Shown here piece by piece: positions 26,737-34,973 of a DNA stretch of 64,000 nucleotides. Each line of letters begins with the position of its first letter. The first letter of the stretch is position 1. Origin of the DNA: Leifsonia sp. PS1209 (GTDB lineage: Bacteria > Actinomycetota > Actinomycetes > Actinomycetales > Microbacteriaceae); the NCBI RefSeq assembly GCF_012317045.1, contig NZ_CP051154.1:62001-126000 (forward strand), written 5' to 3'. The position numbers and the translations under genes were made by a program. The notes beneath the pieces are model-generated. The model was given only the letters and a program-made list of their open reading frames with translations. It ran no database searches and had not been told where the DNA came from.

Positions 26737-26823
26737 GGGAGTTCTTCGTCCTTGTTCGGAAGCGTTCGATGAGTGCGGGTGCGCGCAGACGGATGGCGCC
26801 ACGCAGACTCGTGGAACGCTCCG

Positions 26824-27477
26824 TCAGAACGCGGCGGCGAGCGGCGGACCGCGGTGACGTAGCCGGAGAAGGGGGACGCCCAGATCGAGCAGGCGCACCG
26901 GTTCCCGGGAGAACGCGCTGGCGGCGGACGCCGCTGCGGAGTGCGCGAGCGTCGTGGGGAGGACGGCGAGGCTGCTCAGGATGCGGCGGTCGGCGAACCG
27001 GGCCACGTGCATCCTGGCCGTGTCGAACAGTCCCCAGAAGGCCTGCTCGCCGAAGCGCAGCGCGATCACGGTGACCAGCACGGCGGTGAGGTGGGCTCCC
27101 CACATCCCGAGGCTGAACTCGTCGTGGGCGGCGGGCATGGCGGTCGGCATCGAGCCGGACATGCTCATGGTGAGGTGCGACCCCGCGTGCAGGTGGGTGG
27201 TGCCGGCCGGCGCGGTGAACGTCGCGGCGCCCGTGCCGAGCCCGAACAGCAGGTGGAACAGGAACTGGCTGGCGCCGACAGCGACGGTCAGCCGCCAGAG
27301 CGACAGCGACCGGCCGGTGAGGGCGATGGATGCGATGGTCGAGAACGCGAGGCTCAGCGCGAGCGGGAGGACTCCCGGCGCCGCGCCGCCGCCGGCCACG
27401 TGGAACAGGGCGGCGACGAAGATGGCGACACCGGATGCGAGCAACCCGCGCGCGACGCGAGCCCACCTCGATCCCAT
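26824..27477 (-). CDS. Hypothetical integral membrane protein of the copper operon
   Basis: This 217-residue protein has about five hydrophobic segments and an external loop rich in Met and His (HLHAGSHLTMSMSGSMPTAM...), residues that suit Cu(I)/Cu(II) binding. It lies 87 bp upstream of the YcnI-like gene on the same strand and is probably the first gene of the operon. The family is not recognised with certainty; the Met/His loop and position suggest a role in copper handling. Confidence 0.7.
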   Translation of the reverse strand: MGSRWARVARGLLASGVAIFVAALFHVAGGGAAPGVLPLALSLAFSTIASIALTGRSLSLWRLTVAVGASQFLFHLLFGLGTGAATFTAPAGTTHLHAGSHLTMSMSGSMPTAMPAAHDEFSLGMWGAHLTAVLVTVIALRFGEQAFWGLFDTARMHVARFADRRILSSLAVLPTTLAHSAAASAASAFSREPVRLLDLGVPLLRLRHRGPPLAAAF

Positions 27478-27618
27478 GCTGTGTCCCTCCGTCGTCCGTG
27501 GTTCGGAGCAAGTCTACGGAACGGATGGGCGCCGGGCGCCCTGGTGCCGCGCCGCCCGGCCGAGTGCGGCTCGGTATGTATCCTACGAAGGCGACCCGGC
27601 GCACACTGAAGGAGGCGT

Positions 27619-28860
27619 ATGCCCAGAGGAGCGAACCTCCCCGCGATCGCCGCATTCAACGACACGGTCGTGCTGGACGCCGTGCGCCGTTCCTCCGGGG
27701 GTCTCAGCAGGGTGGAACTCGCCGGGGAGACCGGCCTGTCCGCGCAGACGGTGTCGAACGTCAGCAGGCGGCTGATCGAGCAGGGCCTCATCCGCGAGGC
27801 GGGCAAACGCATCGACGGTCCTGGCAAGCCGCGCACCATCCTGCAGCTGGAGCCGACGGGCTCGTACGCGGTCGGGGTGCACCTCGACCCGACGGTGATC
27901 ACCTGCGTGCTGCTCGACCTGGAGGGCGAGGTGGTCGCGGACGTGCGCCGCCACTCCCCGGTCTCCGGCGACGCGATGCAGACGCTGGACATCGTGGTCG
28001 AGGCGATCGACACGGTCCTGGCGGACTCCGGCGTCGAGCGCGCCAAGGTCAGCGGCGTCGGCGTCGCTGCGCCCGGCCCGATCGACACGGACACCGGCGT
28101 CGTGGTGCGCCCTCCGCTCATCCCGGGCTGGAACGACTTCCACCTGCGCGACGAGCTGACGGCGGCGACGGGCCTCTCCGCCCTCGTGGCCAAGGACGTG
28201 ACGGCGGCGGCGGTCGCCGAACGCTGGCACGATCCGGCGGGCGCGAGCCGCGACTACGTGTTCGTCTACTACGGCACGGGCGTCGGCGTCGGGATGGTCC
28301 TCGACGGCGACGTCTACACCGGCGCCTCCCACAACGCCGGCGACGTCGGCCACGCGATCGTCGACCCGGGCGGCGCCCTCTGCGCCTGCGGCCGCCGCGG
28401 CTGCTACGGCGAATCCGTGCGCCCGTACCGCCTGGTGATGCAGGCCATCTGGGCCGGAGTCCTCACCGCCCCGGGAGGCGAGAAGGTGCCGGACGGCGTC
28501 GACCTCGGCCTCGACGTGGAGACGATCGACGACCTGTTCACCGAACTGACGTCCGCGGCGACCGCCGGCGACGAGACAGCCACCCGCATCCTCGACCGGT
28601 CCATCCGCAACACGGCCTACTACCTCTCCAACCTCTCCGCCCTCCTCGACATCGACCGCGTCGTCTTCGGAGGCCCATCCTGGGCCCGCGTCGAACCCTT
28701 CTACGCGGACCGCCTCCGCGGCTGGCTGCGCGAGTTCGACATGGAGATCCTCACCCACCCGGTGATCACCGAATCGAGCGCGGTCGGCGAAGACGTGGCC
28801 GCGGTCGGCGCCGCCTGCCTGGTGCTCGACGCGACGTTCTCGCCGCGCGGCGGGGTGTAG
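27619..28860 (+). CDS. ROK family transcriptional regulator
   Basis: This 413-residue protein has an N-terminal winged helix (LSRVELAGETGLSAQTVSNVSRRL split around residues 33-56) and a ROK domain with GVAAPGPID, YYGTGVGVG as phosphate loop, and the zinc motif GHAIV...CACGRRGCYGE. It follows the standard sugar-responsive repressor layout. GAAGGAGG lies just before the ATG. No sugar genes are immediately adjacent; the mannosidase/ABC cluster at 40-46 kb or off-window genes may be its targets. Confidence 0.87.
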   Translation: MPRGANLPAIAAFNDTVVLDAVRRSSGGLSRVELAGETGLSAQTVSNVSRRLIEQGLIREAGKRIDGPGKPRTILQLEPTGSYAVGVHLDPTVITCVLLDLEGEVVADVRRHSPVSGDAMQTLDIVVEAIDTVLADSGVERAKVSGVGVAAPGPIDTDTGVVVRPPLIPGWNDFHLRDELTAATGLSALVAKDVTAAAVAERWHDPAGASRDYVFVYYGTGVGVGMVLDGDVYTGASHNAGDVGHAIVDPGGALCACGRRGCYGESVRPYRLVMQAIWAGVLTAPGGEKVPDGVDLGLDVETIDDLFTELTSAATAGDETATRILDRSIRNTAYYLSNLSALLDIDRVVFGGPSWARVEPFYADRLRGWLREFDMEILTHPVITESSAVGEDVAAVGAACLVLDATFSPRGGV

Positions 28861-28899
28861 CGGGCGGTCGCTCCGTCTGAACTTTCGTGCAGTAGAGCT

Positions 28900-28915
28900 C
28901 TGTACTCGAGTACAG
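28900..28915. promoter_or_regulatory. Perfect 16-bp palindrome upstream of the lanthipeptide operon
   Basis: CTGTACTCGAGTACAG is a perfect palindrome 65 bp before the first cluster gene. It is the only strong dyad in the 119-bp gap and a good candidate site for the NarL-type response regulator encoded at 37167-37844 or another regulator. Confidence 0.5.
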
Positions 28916-28979
28916 GGTCGCCGTCTTGGCCTTTCCGTAGCGTCGTATCAACATCGAACGACGACTACGAGGAGGACAC

Positions 28980-29918
28980 ATGAACGGGTTGCAGCTGACC
29001 GGCGTGAGCCGGAGTTTCGGTGGCCGCCAGGTGCTCCACGGCCTCGACCTGACGATTCGCCGCGGAGAGATCGTGGGCTTCATCGGCGGCAACGGTGCCG
29101 GAAAGACCACGACGATGCGGCTCATCCTCGGTCTGCTTGACCCGGACAGCGGCGACGTGCGCTGGGATGGCGAAGCGATCACCGCAGAGCACCGCCGGAG
29201 CATCGGGTACATGCCGGAGGAGCGGGGGCTCTACCCGCAGATGCCGGTTCGCGAGCAGATCGTGCACTTCGCGCTCCTGGAAGGCAACAGCATCCAGAGA
29301 GCGCGGTCGATCGCCGATGAGCTGATCGCCTCGATCGGACTCGATGGTCGTGAGGGCACGCTCGTTCAAGACCTCTCACTCGGGAACCAGCAGCGGGTCC
29401 AGCTTGCTGCCTCGCTCGTCGGGGATCCGGCCTTCCTCGTCCTTGACGAACCGTTCTCCGGGCTCGACCCCGTCGCGGTCGACACGATGGCCGAGCTCAT
29501 CCGAAAGCAGGCCGCGCGAGGAGTCGGCGTTCTCTTCTCGTCCCACCAGCTGGAGTTGGTCGAGCGTCTTTGCGACACCGTGTGCGTTCTCGACAGAGGC
29601 CGCGTGATGGCGAGCGGCAGCGTGGTGGATCTGCGGGACGACGGGATGAGCCGCTGGCGGTTCCTGTTCTCGCGGCCCGCCGATGCCTTCGTCGCCGAAG
29701 TGTCCCTGATTCGCGATGCGTCCGTGGCCGTGGACGCCGATCGAGCGTCCGTGCGGATCGAAGTCGACGGGTCCGGCAGGGACATCCCCACCGAGCTCCT
29801 CGTCGCGGCACAACGTCACGGCGGGCTCAGGAGTATGGAGGCCGTGCACACGTCGCTCGGCGATCTCCTGTCCGAGCGCTTCATCCGTTCAAACGAATCT
29901 GCCGGAGGCCGACGATGA
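28980..29918 (+). CDS. ABC transporter ATP-binding protein of the lanthipeptide cluster
   Basis: This 312-residue ATPase has Walker A GGNGAGKTT (residues ~39-47), the signature LSLGNQQRVQ (one base off the usual LSGGxxQ) and Walker B FLVLDEPFSGLDP. The C-terminal ~90 residues follow the NatA/DUF4162 pattern. It pairs with the ABC-2 permease that overlaps by 4 bp, and opens a plus-strand operon running to 37158. Likely roles are export of the modified peptide or self-protection. A strong GAGGAGG precedes the ATG. Confidence 0.88.
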   Translation: MNGLQLTGVSRSFGGRQVLHGLDLTIRRGEIVGFIGGNGAGKTTTMRLILGLLDPDSGDVRWDGEAITAEHRRSIGYMPEERGLYPQMPVREQIVHFALLEGNSIQRARSIADELIASIGLDGREGTLVQDLSLGNQQRVQLAASLVGDPAFLVLDEPFSGLDPVAVDTMAELIRKQAARGVGVLFSSHQLELVERLCDTVCVLDRGRVMASGSVVDLRDDGMSRWRFLFSRPADAFVAEVSLIRDASVAVDADRASVRIEVDGSGRDIPTELLVAAQRHGGLRSMEAVHTSLGDLLSERFIRSNESAGGRR

Positions 29919-30826
29919 CAACGACACGCGATCACTCGATCACCCGATCCACAGGGCGATTCGCCCGCACGATTCGCGAGACGAACATCGTCGTCCGGAG
30001 AGAAATGCTCGTGCGATCGAAGAACAGGACCCTTCTGCTCTCGTCCATACTGCTCGCGGTCTTCTTCGGAGCAGTCGCCGGAGTCGGCGGATGGTTCCTG
30101 GTGCGTTCCGTCGGTGGTGCGGGCTCGCTTCCCCTCGACCCGAATGTGCTGTTCGCCACGGCCATGATCTGTGCGCTACTCGTGTCGCTGGTCTACTCCG
30201 CGTCGACGCTCACATCCGGAGTGGTCGAGGAGAAGTCCTCGAGAATCGTCGAGATCTTGTTGACGAAGATCGGCGTCGGCCCTCTCCTGGCGGGCAAGAT
30301 GATCGGCATCGGTCTGGTCACTCTCGTCCAGCTGCTGATCATCGGCGGAGCGGGCGTGATCGGTTTCACGGTCGTCGACGGCTGGTCGCTGATCGATGTC
30401 GAACTCGGCCCCAGCCTCCTGTGGTTCCTGCTCTGGTTCCTCCTCGGCTACATGCTGTTCGCCGCGTTGAACACTGCCCTCGCATCCACTGTCTCCCGGC
30501 AAGAAGACCTGAGCTCCGCGGTGATGCCGCTCTCGGTCCTGCAGATGGTGCTGCTGGTGCTCTCGCTCTACGTCCTGCCGACGAACCAGGGAAACGCCTG
30601 GCTGGAGGGACTGTCGTACGTGCCGCTCTTCTCGTCCTACCTCATGCCGATGCGTTTCGCGCTCGGCGACGTCTCCGCCTGGGAGATGGCCGCAGCAGCA
30701 GGGATCGCGGCAGTGACGATCCCGGTCCTGTTCCGGCTCTGCACGGTGCTCTATCGGAACAACGCGCTGCGCACCGGATCGCGGGTCCCGCTCCACAAGT
30801 CCTTGTCAACCGACAACGCGGCGTGA
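29915..30826 (+). CDS. ABC-2 type permease (NatB-like) of the lanthipeptide cluster
   Basis: This 303-residue protein has six or so membrane segments: one near residues 40-62, then a long external region, then five in the C-terminal two thirds. The VVEEKSSRIVEILLTKI motif near residue 105 is a hallmark of NatB-type ABC-2 permeases. It overlaps the ATPase gene (ATGA). It is expected to form the exporter or immunity pump for the product. Confidence 0.87.
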   Translation: MTTTRDHSITRSTGRFARTIRETNIVVRREMLVRSKNRTLLLSSILLAVFFGAVAGVGGWFLVRSVGGAGSLPLDPNVLFATAMICALLVSLVYSASTLTSGVVEEKSSRIVEILLTKIGVGPLLAGKMIGIGLVTLVQLLIIGGAGVIGFTVVDGWSLIDVELGPSLLWFLLWFLLGYMLFAALNTALASTVSRQEDLSSAVMPLSVLQMVLLVLSLYVLPTNQGNAWLEGLSYVPLFSSYLMPMRFALGDVSAWEMAAAAGIAAVTIPVLFRLCTVLYRNNALRTGSRVPLHKSLSTDNAA

Positions 30827-30877
30827 GCCGTCCCTGCGACGACCAGCCGTCCACCCCATCGAAAGGAACCGAACACC

Positions 30878-30991
30878 ATGTCCGACTCTGACACCCGCCG
30901 ACCGTCCTCCTCCAAGAAGCTGCTCAAGAACATCCTGCTTCTCGCCGGCGGCATCCTCGTCGCCTACCTCGTCACGACGTACCTGTTCTGA
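30878..30991 (+). CDS. Small single-span membrane peptide (37 aa)
   Basis: The peptide has a polar, basic N-terminus (MSDSDTRRPSSSKKLLKN) and one hydrophobic helix ending VTTYLF. A GAAAGGAAC ribosome site lies about 8 bp upstream. It sits between the ABC permease and the kinase in the lanthipeptide operon. It is too small for standard gene callers and could be an immunity peptide or an accessory subunit of the transporter; it has no Cys and is not a precursor candidate. Confidence 0.6.
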   Translation: MSDSDTRRPSSSKKLLKNILLLAGGILVAYLVTTYLF

Positions 30992-31014
30992 ACCCGGCCG
31001 GAGACGGAGACACC

Positions 31015-32127
31015 ATGACTTCCATCGTGAAAGCCGCCTCGGCTGAACCTGCCTCGTCGTCGGGTCTGCACACAGCAGAACTCGTGAGCCGGATTCTCGC
31101 CGATCACGGAAGCGGGCCGGTGTCGTCCGTCACCTCACCGGTCTTTCTAGGCCGAAACGAAGCCTGGAGCATGACGCTCGAGAGCGGCGAGCGCGTTTTC
31201 GTGAAGAAGGTGACTGAGCGAATCGCGGGTCCGCGTGCATACGAGAATTCCATCGCCTTCGATGACTTCGCTGGACGAAATCCCGAGTGGGGCGGTCAGA
31301 CACCACGTCTGATCGCCACCGATCGGGATCAGTCCCTCCTGGTCTTCGAGCATTGCCCCGGTACGAGCCTGGCCCATCTGCTGGTCGACGAGAACGTCCC
31401 AAGGAACTTCGCCGTCCGGGCGGGGCGGATGCTCGCCGGGCTGCATTCGGTGCCGGTTGAGGGACTTGTCACCTCGACTCCAGCAAGCCCGCCGGTCGAA
31501 ATGCTCATGGTCGGTATCCCCGTGACGAGATACCTCGACTTCACGCTTGCAGAGAACGCCCTCTGGTCGGACCTGCAGCGTGATCGCGAGCTCATCGCCG
31601 CGGTCACCGATCTCCGGACCTTGGAGAAGGAGAATCAGACGAGTCCCGTCCATGGAGACCTCCGTCTCGACCAGTTCCACGTGCATGAGGGAAACCTCTT
31701 CCTCCTCGACTGGGAGGAGTTCGGGAGGGGAGATCCCGCCCGCGACCTCGGGATGCTCGCGGGGGAGTGGATCTACCGAGCCGTCCTCGACACGGTGACG
31801 ACGCGCGGGGGTGCGACGGCTCCGCCGCCGTCCTTCGACGACGACACGGCGACGTCACGCATCGCCGAGCGGATGTCGTCCAGAGTGCCGTTCGTCAGGG
31901 AGATGTGGACGGCGTACTCGGACAAGCTCCGTGCCGTCGACCCAGGCCTGGCGGTGCGCGCGACAGCGCACCTGGGCTGGCACCTGGTCGACCGCTCCAT
32001 CGCCAGAGCCGCGCAGGTGGCCCAACTTCCCGGCATCGAGCGTGCGGCGGCCGGAATCGGCCGCAGAGCACTGATCAACCCGGCCGCGTTCGCCCGCAGC
32101 CTCGGATTCGAAAGGACGACAACATGA
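31015..32127 (+). CDS. Class V lanthipeptide kinase, aminoglycoside-phosphotransferase fold (LxmK-like)
   Basis: This 370-residue protein has a protein-kinase-like APH fold with all key residues: Lys in VFVKKV (K64/K65), the catalytic loop HGDLRLDQF (D215) and the metal-binding DWEEFGRGDPARDLG (D232). In class V lanthipeptide synthesis such a kinase phosphorylates Ser/Thr of the precursor; a separate HopA1-like protein then eliminates phosphate. Its stop overlaps the HopA1-like gene by ATGA. The assignment rests on this pairing with a precursor and a Cys-decarboxylase gene; an isolated APH-type protein would be ambiguous. Confidence 0.82.
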   Translation: MTSIVKAASAEPASSSGLHTAELVSRILADHGSGPVSSVTSPVFLGRNEAWSMTLESGERVFVKKVTERIAGPRAYENSIAFDDFAGRNPEWGGQTPRLIATDRDQSLLVFEHCPGTSLAHLLVDENVPRNFAVRAGRMLAGLHSVPVEGLVTSTPASPPVEMLMVGIPVTRYLDFTLAENALWSDLQRDRELIAAVTDLRTLEKENQTSPVHGDLRLDQFHVHEGNLFLLDWEEFGRGDPARDLGMLAGEWIYRAVLDTVTTRGGATAPPPSFDDDTATSRIAERMSSRVPFVREMWTAYSDKLRAVDPGLAVRATAHLGWHLVDRSIARAAQVAQLPGIERAAAGIGRRALINPAAFARSLGFERTTT

Positions 32128-33080
32128 CCGCGACCATCGCCGACCCGGCCGTCGCCTTCGACGCGACGCTCTCGGCCCTCCATGGAAGAGTGTCTGTCGA
32201 CCTCGGCCGCCTCGGCGCGACCGTCGACTCCACGCAGCTCGCCGCGATGAGCATCATGGAGCTGCGCGCACAGCTCGCAGCGACGATCTATACGCACCTC
32301 CACATCGATCACCCGGGGATCGAGAACCTGCACACCACGGGGCCGCAGGATCTGGCGGACTCCCTGATCGCGGGCATCCCGCATCCTGACGTCGTCCACC
32401 GGGCCACGGCATTCGCTCCAGAGATCCATCTCGTGAACGGTGCCAGGCATCGCACGGCGGAACTCGCCGGGGTGCGTGTTCTGGTCCCCCTCGACGACAT
32501 CGCCAGGGCGCAGGACGGATCAGAGGTTGGGGTCCGTATCCCGAGCTGGCGGACCCGGGCGACTCCGGGCTACCTCGTGGCACTCGGAGCCTCTGGAGGC
32601 CTTGACCCCACCGCGGTCGCACGCCTCTACATCGCTGCCGGCTCCGCAGACGACGTGCTCCCTGTGTGGCCGGAGCTGCTCACGGCACTCGCGTCGATAG
32701 GGGTGGCCTATCAGGCGAAGGCGCTGTCCGCCTCTCGCGCGTACCCTCGCAGCGACGCTGTCGTGGTCTACGTCGCGGCCTCGGTAGCCACTACGGTCGC
32801 GGAGGCCCTGACGCCACTCCTGCCCGCGGTTCGCATTCTTCCGACGCCGGCGTCCATCTTCACCCTCCCCGTGACAGCTCGGATCACGACCGCCACCGAG
32901 CCGGCCGACTCCCGGGCCTCGCACCGCGGGCTGAGCTTCGGTCAGCACCGTTCCCGGGTGCTCGCCGACGCCGTGCTGCGCGCAGCGAGCGAAGGGTGCT
33001 CGCTGAAAGCCGCGTGGAAGGTCGAAGCGCGTCAGGCGCACATCGATCCCGACCATCCCGCCCGGAATCTCATCGGCTGA
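32124..33080 (+). CDS. HopA1-like lyase of class V lanthipeptide biosynthesis (LxmY-like)
   Basis: This 318-residue protein resembles T3SS effector HopA1-family proteins, with the C-terminal hallmark SHRGLSFGQHRSRVLADAVL (about residues 268-287), a YLVALG/PTAVARLYIAAG central region and a DAVVVYV strand. In class V systems this family performs phosphate elimination on the phosphorylated precursor. It is co-translated with the kinase (ATGA overlap) and lies 82 bp before the precursor gene. HopA1-like recognition is by motif memory, not alignment. Confidence 0.8.
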   Translation: MTATIADPAVAFDATLSALHGRVSVDLGRLGATVDSTQLAAMSIMELRAQLAATIYTHLHIDHPGIENLHTTGPQDLADSLIAGIPHPDVVHRATAFAPEIHLVNGARHRTAELAGVRVLVPLDDIARAQDGSEVGVRIPSWRTRATPGYLVALGASGGLDPTAVARLYIAAGSADDVLPVWPELLTALASIGVAYQAKALSASRAYPRSDAVVVYVAASVATTVAEALTPLLPAVRILPTPASIFTLPVTARITTATEPADSRASHRGLSFGQHRSRVLADAVLRAASEGCSLKAAWKVEARQAHIDPDHPARNLIG

Positions 33081-33095
33081 ACGCCGGTCACAGAA

Positions 33096-33140
33096 TTCCT
33101 CGAACCGAGGAAAACCAGGAAGCACCCCGGCCGGGGCGCT
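33096..33140 (+). promoter_or_regulatory. Two hairpins in front of the precursor gene
   Basis: TTCCTCG-AAC-CGAGGAA (33096-33112) is a perfect 7-bp stem with a 3-base loop. CCCCGGCCGGGG (33125-33136) is a perfect palindrome extended by AGC/GCT. They lie between the lyase stop and the precursor ribosome site, and could stop part of the upstream transcription or protect a processed precursor mRNA. Confidence 0.55.
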
Positions 33141-33162
33141 TCTCCACGAAAGGAAACGCACT

Positions 33163-33330
33163 ATGCACACCACAACCGCTGTTCACGCCGACCTGACCGA
33201 CCTCGCTGCAGCGCACAACGCGTTCGCGACCGCGGGCGAACTCGGTGCGGACGCCGCCACGGATGCGCCCGCGACGACCCCGTTCTGTGTGGGCATCATC
33301 ATCGGTGCAACGTTGACGGCCGGCTGCTGA
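33163..33330 (+). CDS. Class V lanthipeptide precursor peptide (55 aa)
   Basis: This peptide lies between the lyase and the Cys-decarboxylase genes with a GAAAGGAAA ribosome site. Residues 1-36 form an Ala/Asp-rich leader (DLTDLAAAHNAF motif) ending near ATDAP. The last ~19 residues, ATTPFCVGIIIGATLTAGC, are hydrophobic and hold all core nucleophiles: T38, T39, T50, T52, C42 and a C-terminal C55. There is no core Ser. The terminal Cys plus the flavoprotein downstream predicts an aminovinyl-(methyl)cysteine ring, most simply T52 to C55 (i, i+3) or T50 to C55. A methyllanthionine between T38 or T39 and C42 is a second possibility. The small size puts it below usual gene-finding limits. Confidence 0.85.
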   Translation: MHTTTAVHADLTDLAAAHNAFATAGELGADAATDAPATTPFCVGIIIGATLTAGC

Positions 33331-33350
33331 CCAGCCCGTCTCTCGACGAT

Positions 33351-33386
33351 GCGGCGCCGGCATCGATTCCTTCGTGCCGGCGCCGC
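33351..33386 (+). terminator. Strong hairpin after the precursor gene
   Basis: GCGGCGCCGGC and GCCGGCGCCGC form a perfect 11-bp stem around a 14-base loop, 20 bp after the precursor stop. There is no T-run, so it is probably a partial terminator or mRNA-stabilising 3' structure that gives excess precursor transcript, a common feature of RiPP operons. Confidence 0.65.
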
Positions 33387-33429
33387 CCCGTCCCCGACCC
33401 TGACCTTTCGATTGCGAGGATCGATTCAC

Positions 33430-34098
33430 ATGACCGCCGCTGACAGCAGCCCACCCCTCCTGGCCGAACTCGCCCTCGAGAGCTTCGGATTCGAGCGGGT
33501 GGCGATCGTCCTCACCGGATCTGCCGTCACGCAGGTCATGCCGTATTGGATCGACTGGGCACGCTCCGCCGCCCCGGAGACGACCTTCCGCGTGGTCATG
33601 CGAGCATCCGCCTTCCGCTTCGCGACTCGGCACAACATCGAGGCCAGGCTTCGGGCCCGGATCCAGGTCGACGCCTGGGAAGACGAGCTGATAGCCGCGC
33701 ACATCGAGCTCGCCGAGTGGGCCGATCTCATCCTGATCTACCCCGCCACTCTCGACTACGCGTCCAGGCTGGCCAACGGGCTCGCCGACTCTCCCTCGCT
33801 CCTGGCAGCGCTCACCACGCACGCGCAGGTCTGTGTGGCCCCAGCGCTCCCACCGCGCTCGGTCGGCAACCCCCTCATCGACAGCATCCTTGACAGACTC
33901 CGCGCGCCATCGAATTTCCTGGTCATCGATCCGGTTCCCGGCCCGAGCGAGTCGAGCGACATCGCCCTCGCCTGGGTTCCGCCGCCCTTTCCCGACGTGC
34001 TTCGCCGCATCGAGGAGGAGCGGGTGCGACGGACAGGAAAACGACCGTCGGGCCGGCCGAGCGTCGCTGTTCCAGGCACGGAGGCGGCGTCGGCATGA
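33430..34098 (+). CDS. HFCD-family flavoprotein, peptidyl-cysteine decarboxylase (LanD-like)
   Basis: This 222-residue protein belongs to the homo-oligomeric FMN-containing Cys decarboxylases (EpiD/MrsD/PPC-decarboxylase). It shows VAIVLTGSAVTQVMPYW at the N-terminus (the FMN-phosphate Ser/Gly loop), and YPATLDYASRLANGLADSPS, equivalent to the PATANT...ANGxxDN flavin/active-site motif. The enzyme oxidatively decarboxylates a C-terminal Cys to an enethiol that closes an AviCys/AviMeCys ring, which matches the precursor's terminal Cys. The ATG at 33430 follows GAGG by 9 bp. The stop overlaps the next start (ATGA). Confidence 0.87.
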   Translation: MTAADSSPPLLAELALESFGFERVAIVLTGSAVTQVMPYWIDWARSAAPETTFRVVMRASAFRFATRHNIEARLRARIQVDAWEDELIAAHIELAEWADLILIYPATLDYASRLANGLADSPSLLAALTTHAQVCVAPALPPRSVGNPLIDSILDRLRAPSNFLVIDPVPGPSESSDIALAWVPPPFPDVLRRIEEERVRRTGKRPSGRPSVAVPGTEAASA

Positions 34099-34973
34099 CC
34101 AGCGCACCCCACGCGGGCTCCGGCCTCATCCATTCCTTTTCCACCGGCTTGCTGGCAACAGAGACACGACGGGAAGCAGGCGCGTTCACCTGGACTCATC
34201 GACTCGGCGCGGATGCGCCGCGCTCCTTCTCGCCGCACCGGATCGTGCTCGACCCGTCCGCCGCTTCCAGCAACATCGCCCTGGGTGTGGGCGACGGGGC
34301 CGTCCGTTCCTACGTGACCACCGCGGGCCGGATGGTCTTCGACCATGTACGCGGTCAGAATCCGGCCGTTCTCGAAGAGACGGGACGGCGATGGGGCGCG
34401 TCCCTCAGGACTCTGCATGATCGCGCCAGGCTCGTGGCGGATCCGGGCGATCCGGGCGATCGACGCCCCCGCACGGTGCTCCGCGCTGAAGCCTGGCTCG
34501 GCGGCGGGTGGTCTCCGTCCGCAGAGGTGATCGGTGCGAGCGGCCTCGCGGCGATCCGGGAGTGGGTGGAGTCGACCATCTCGTCGAGGTCTTCGGCCGT
34601 CGTCCATGGTCATCCCGGAATGGCGCACTGGGTCGTCGAGGCAGACGGGAACGGCACGCTTCTCACCGGTGAGGACACCGGGATCGCCGATCCGGGCTTC
34701 GACACCGCGTGGGTGATCGGCGAGCTGACCGAATTGCATGCCTTCCACCCGTCGCTTCGCCCCGGGCTCGGCACCGTTTTGAAAGGGTTCCTGGACGAGT
34801 GCGGAATCATCCCTCCCGCTGCGTCCATCGGCTCCGCAGTCGCCTTCCGGCTCGCCCAGCATGCGTATGACTGGAATCACTACGGCGGCGCGGATGACGC
34901 ACAGACCCGTTCGCTGCTTCACCTTGCTCGGCGACAGCTCGATGCCCGGAACGCACAGGAGGTGGGTCTGTGA
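34095..34973 (+). CDS. APH-fold pseudokinase of the lanthipeptide cluster
   Basis: This 292-residue protein keeps the C-lobe of the aminoglycoside-phosphotransferase fold but appears inactive. Where kinases have HGDxHPGN it has VVHGHPGMAH, with the catalytic Asp missing. The metal-binding DWxD is replaced by LLTGEDTGIADPGFDTAW, and no clear ATP-binding Lys is visible. It may be the third synthetase component of class V systems (an LxmX-type role, inference), or serve leader binding or scaffolding for the true kinase at 31015. It overlaps both neighbours by 4 bp. Confidence 0.68.
   Translation: MTSAPHAGSGLIHSFSTGLLATETRREAGAFTWTHRLGADAPRSFSPHRIVLDPSAASSNIALGVGDGAVRSYVTTAGRMVFDHVRGQNPAVLEETGRRWGASLRTLHDRARLVADPGDPGDRRPRTVLRAEAWLGGGWSPSAEVIGASGLAAIREWVESTISSRSSAVVHGHPGMAHWVVEADGNGTLLTGEDTGIADPGFDTAWVIGELTELHAFHPSLRPGLGTVLKGFLDECGIIPPAASIGSAVAFRLAQHAYDWNHYGGADDAQTRSLLHLARRQLDARNAQEVGL

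Noticed and set aside
31015..34098. Linaridin or thioamitide cluster instead of class V lanthipeptide
   Set aside because: A Cys-decarboxylase and C-terminal Cys also occur there, but no linaridin CypH/CypL-like proteins and no YcaO/TfuA pair are present. Kinase plus HopA1-like is shared with thioamitides, so the YcaO absence is what favours class V.
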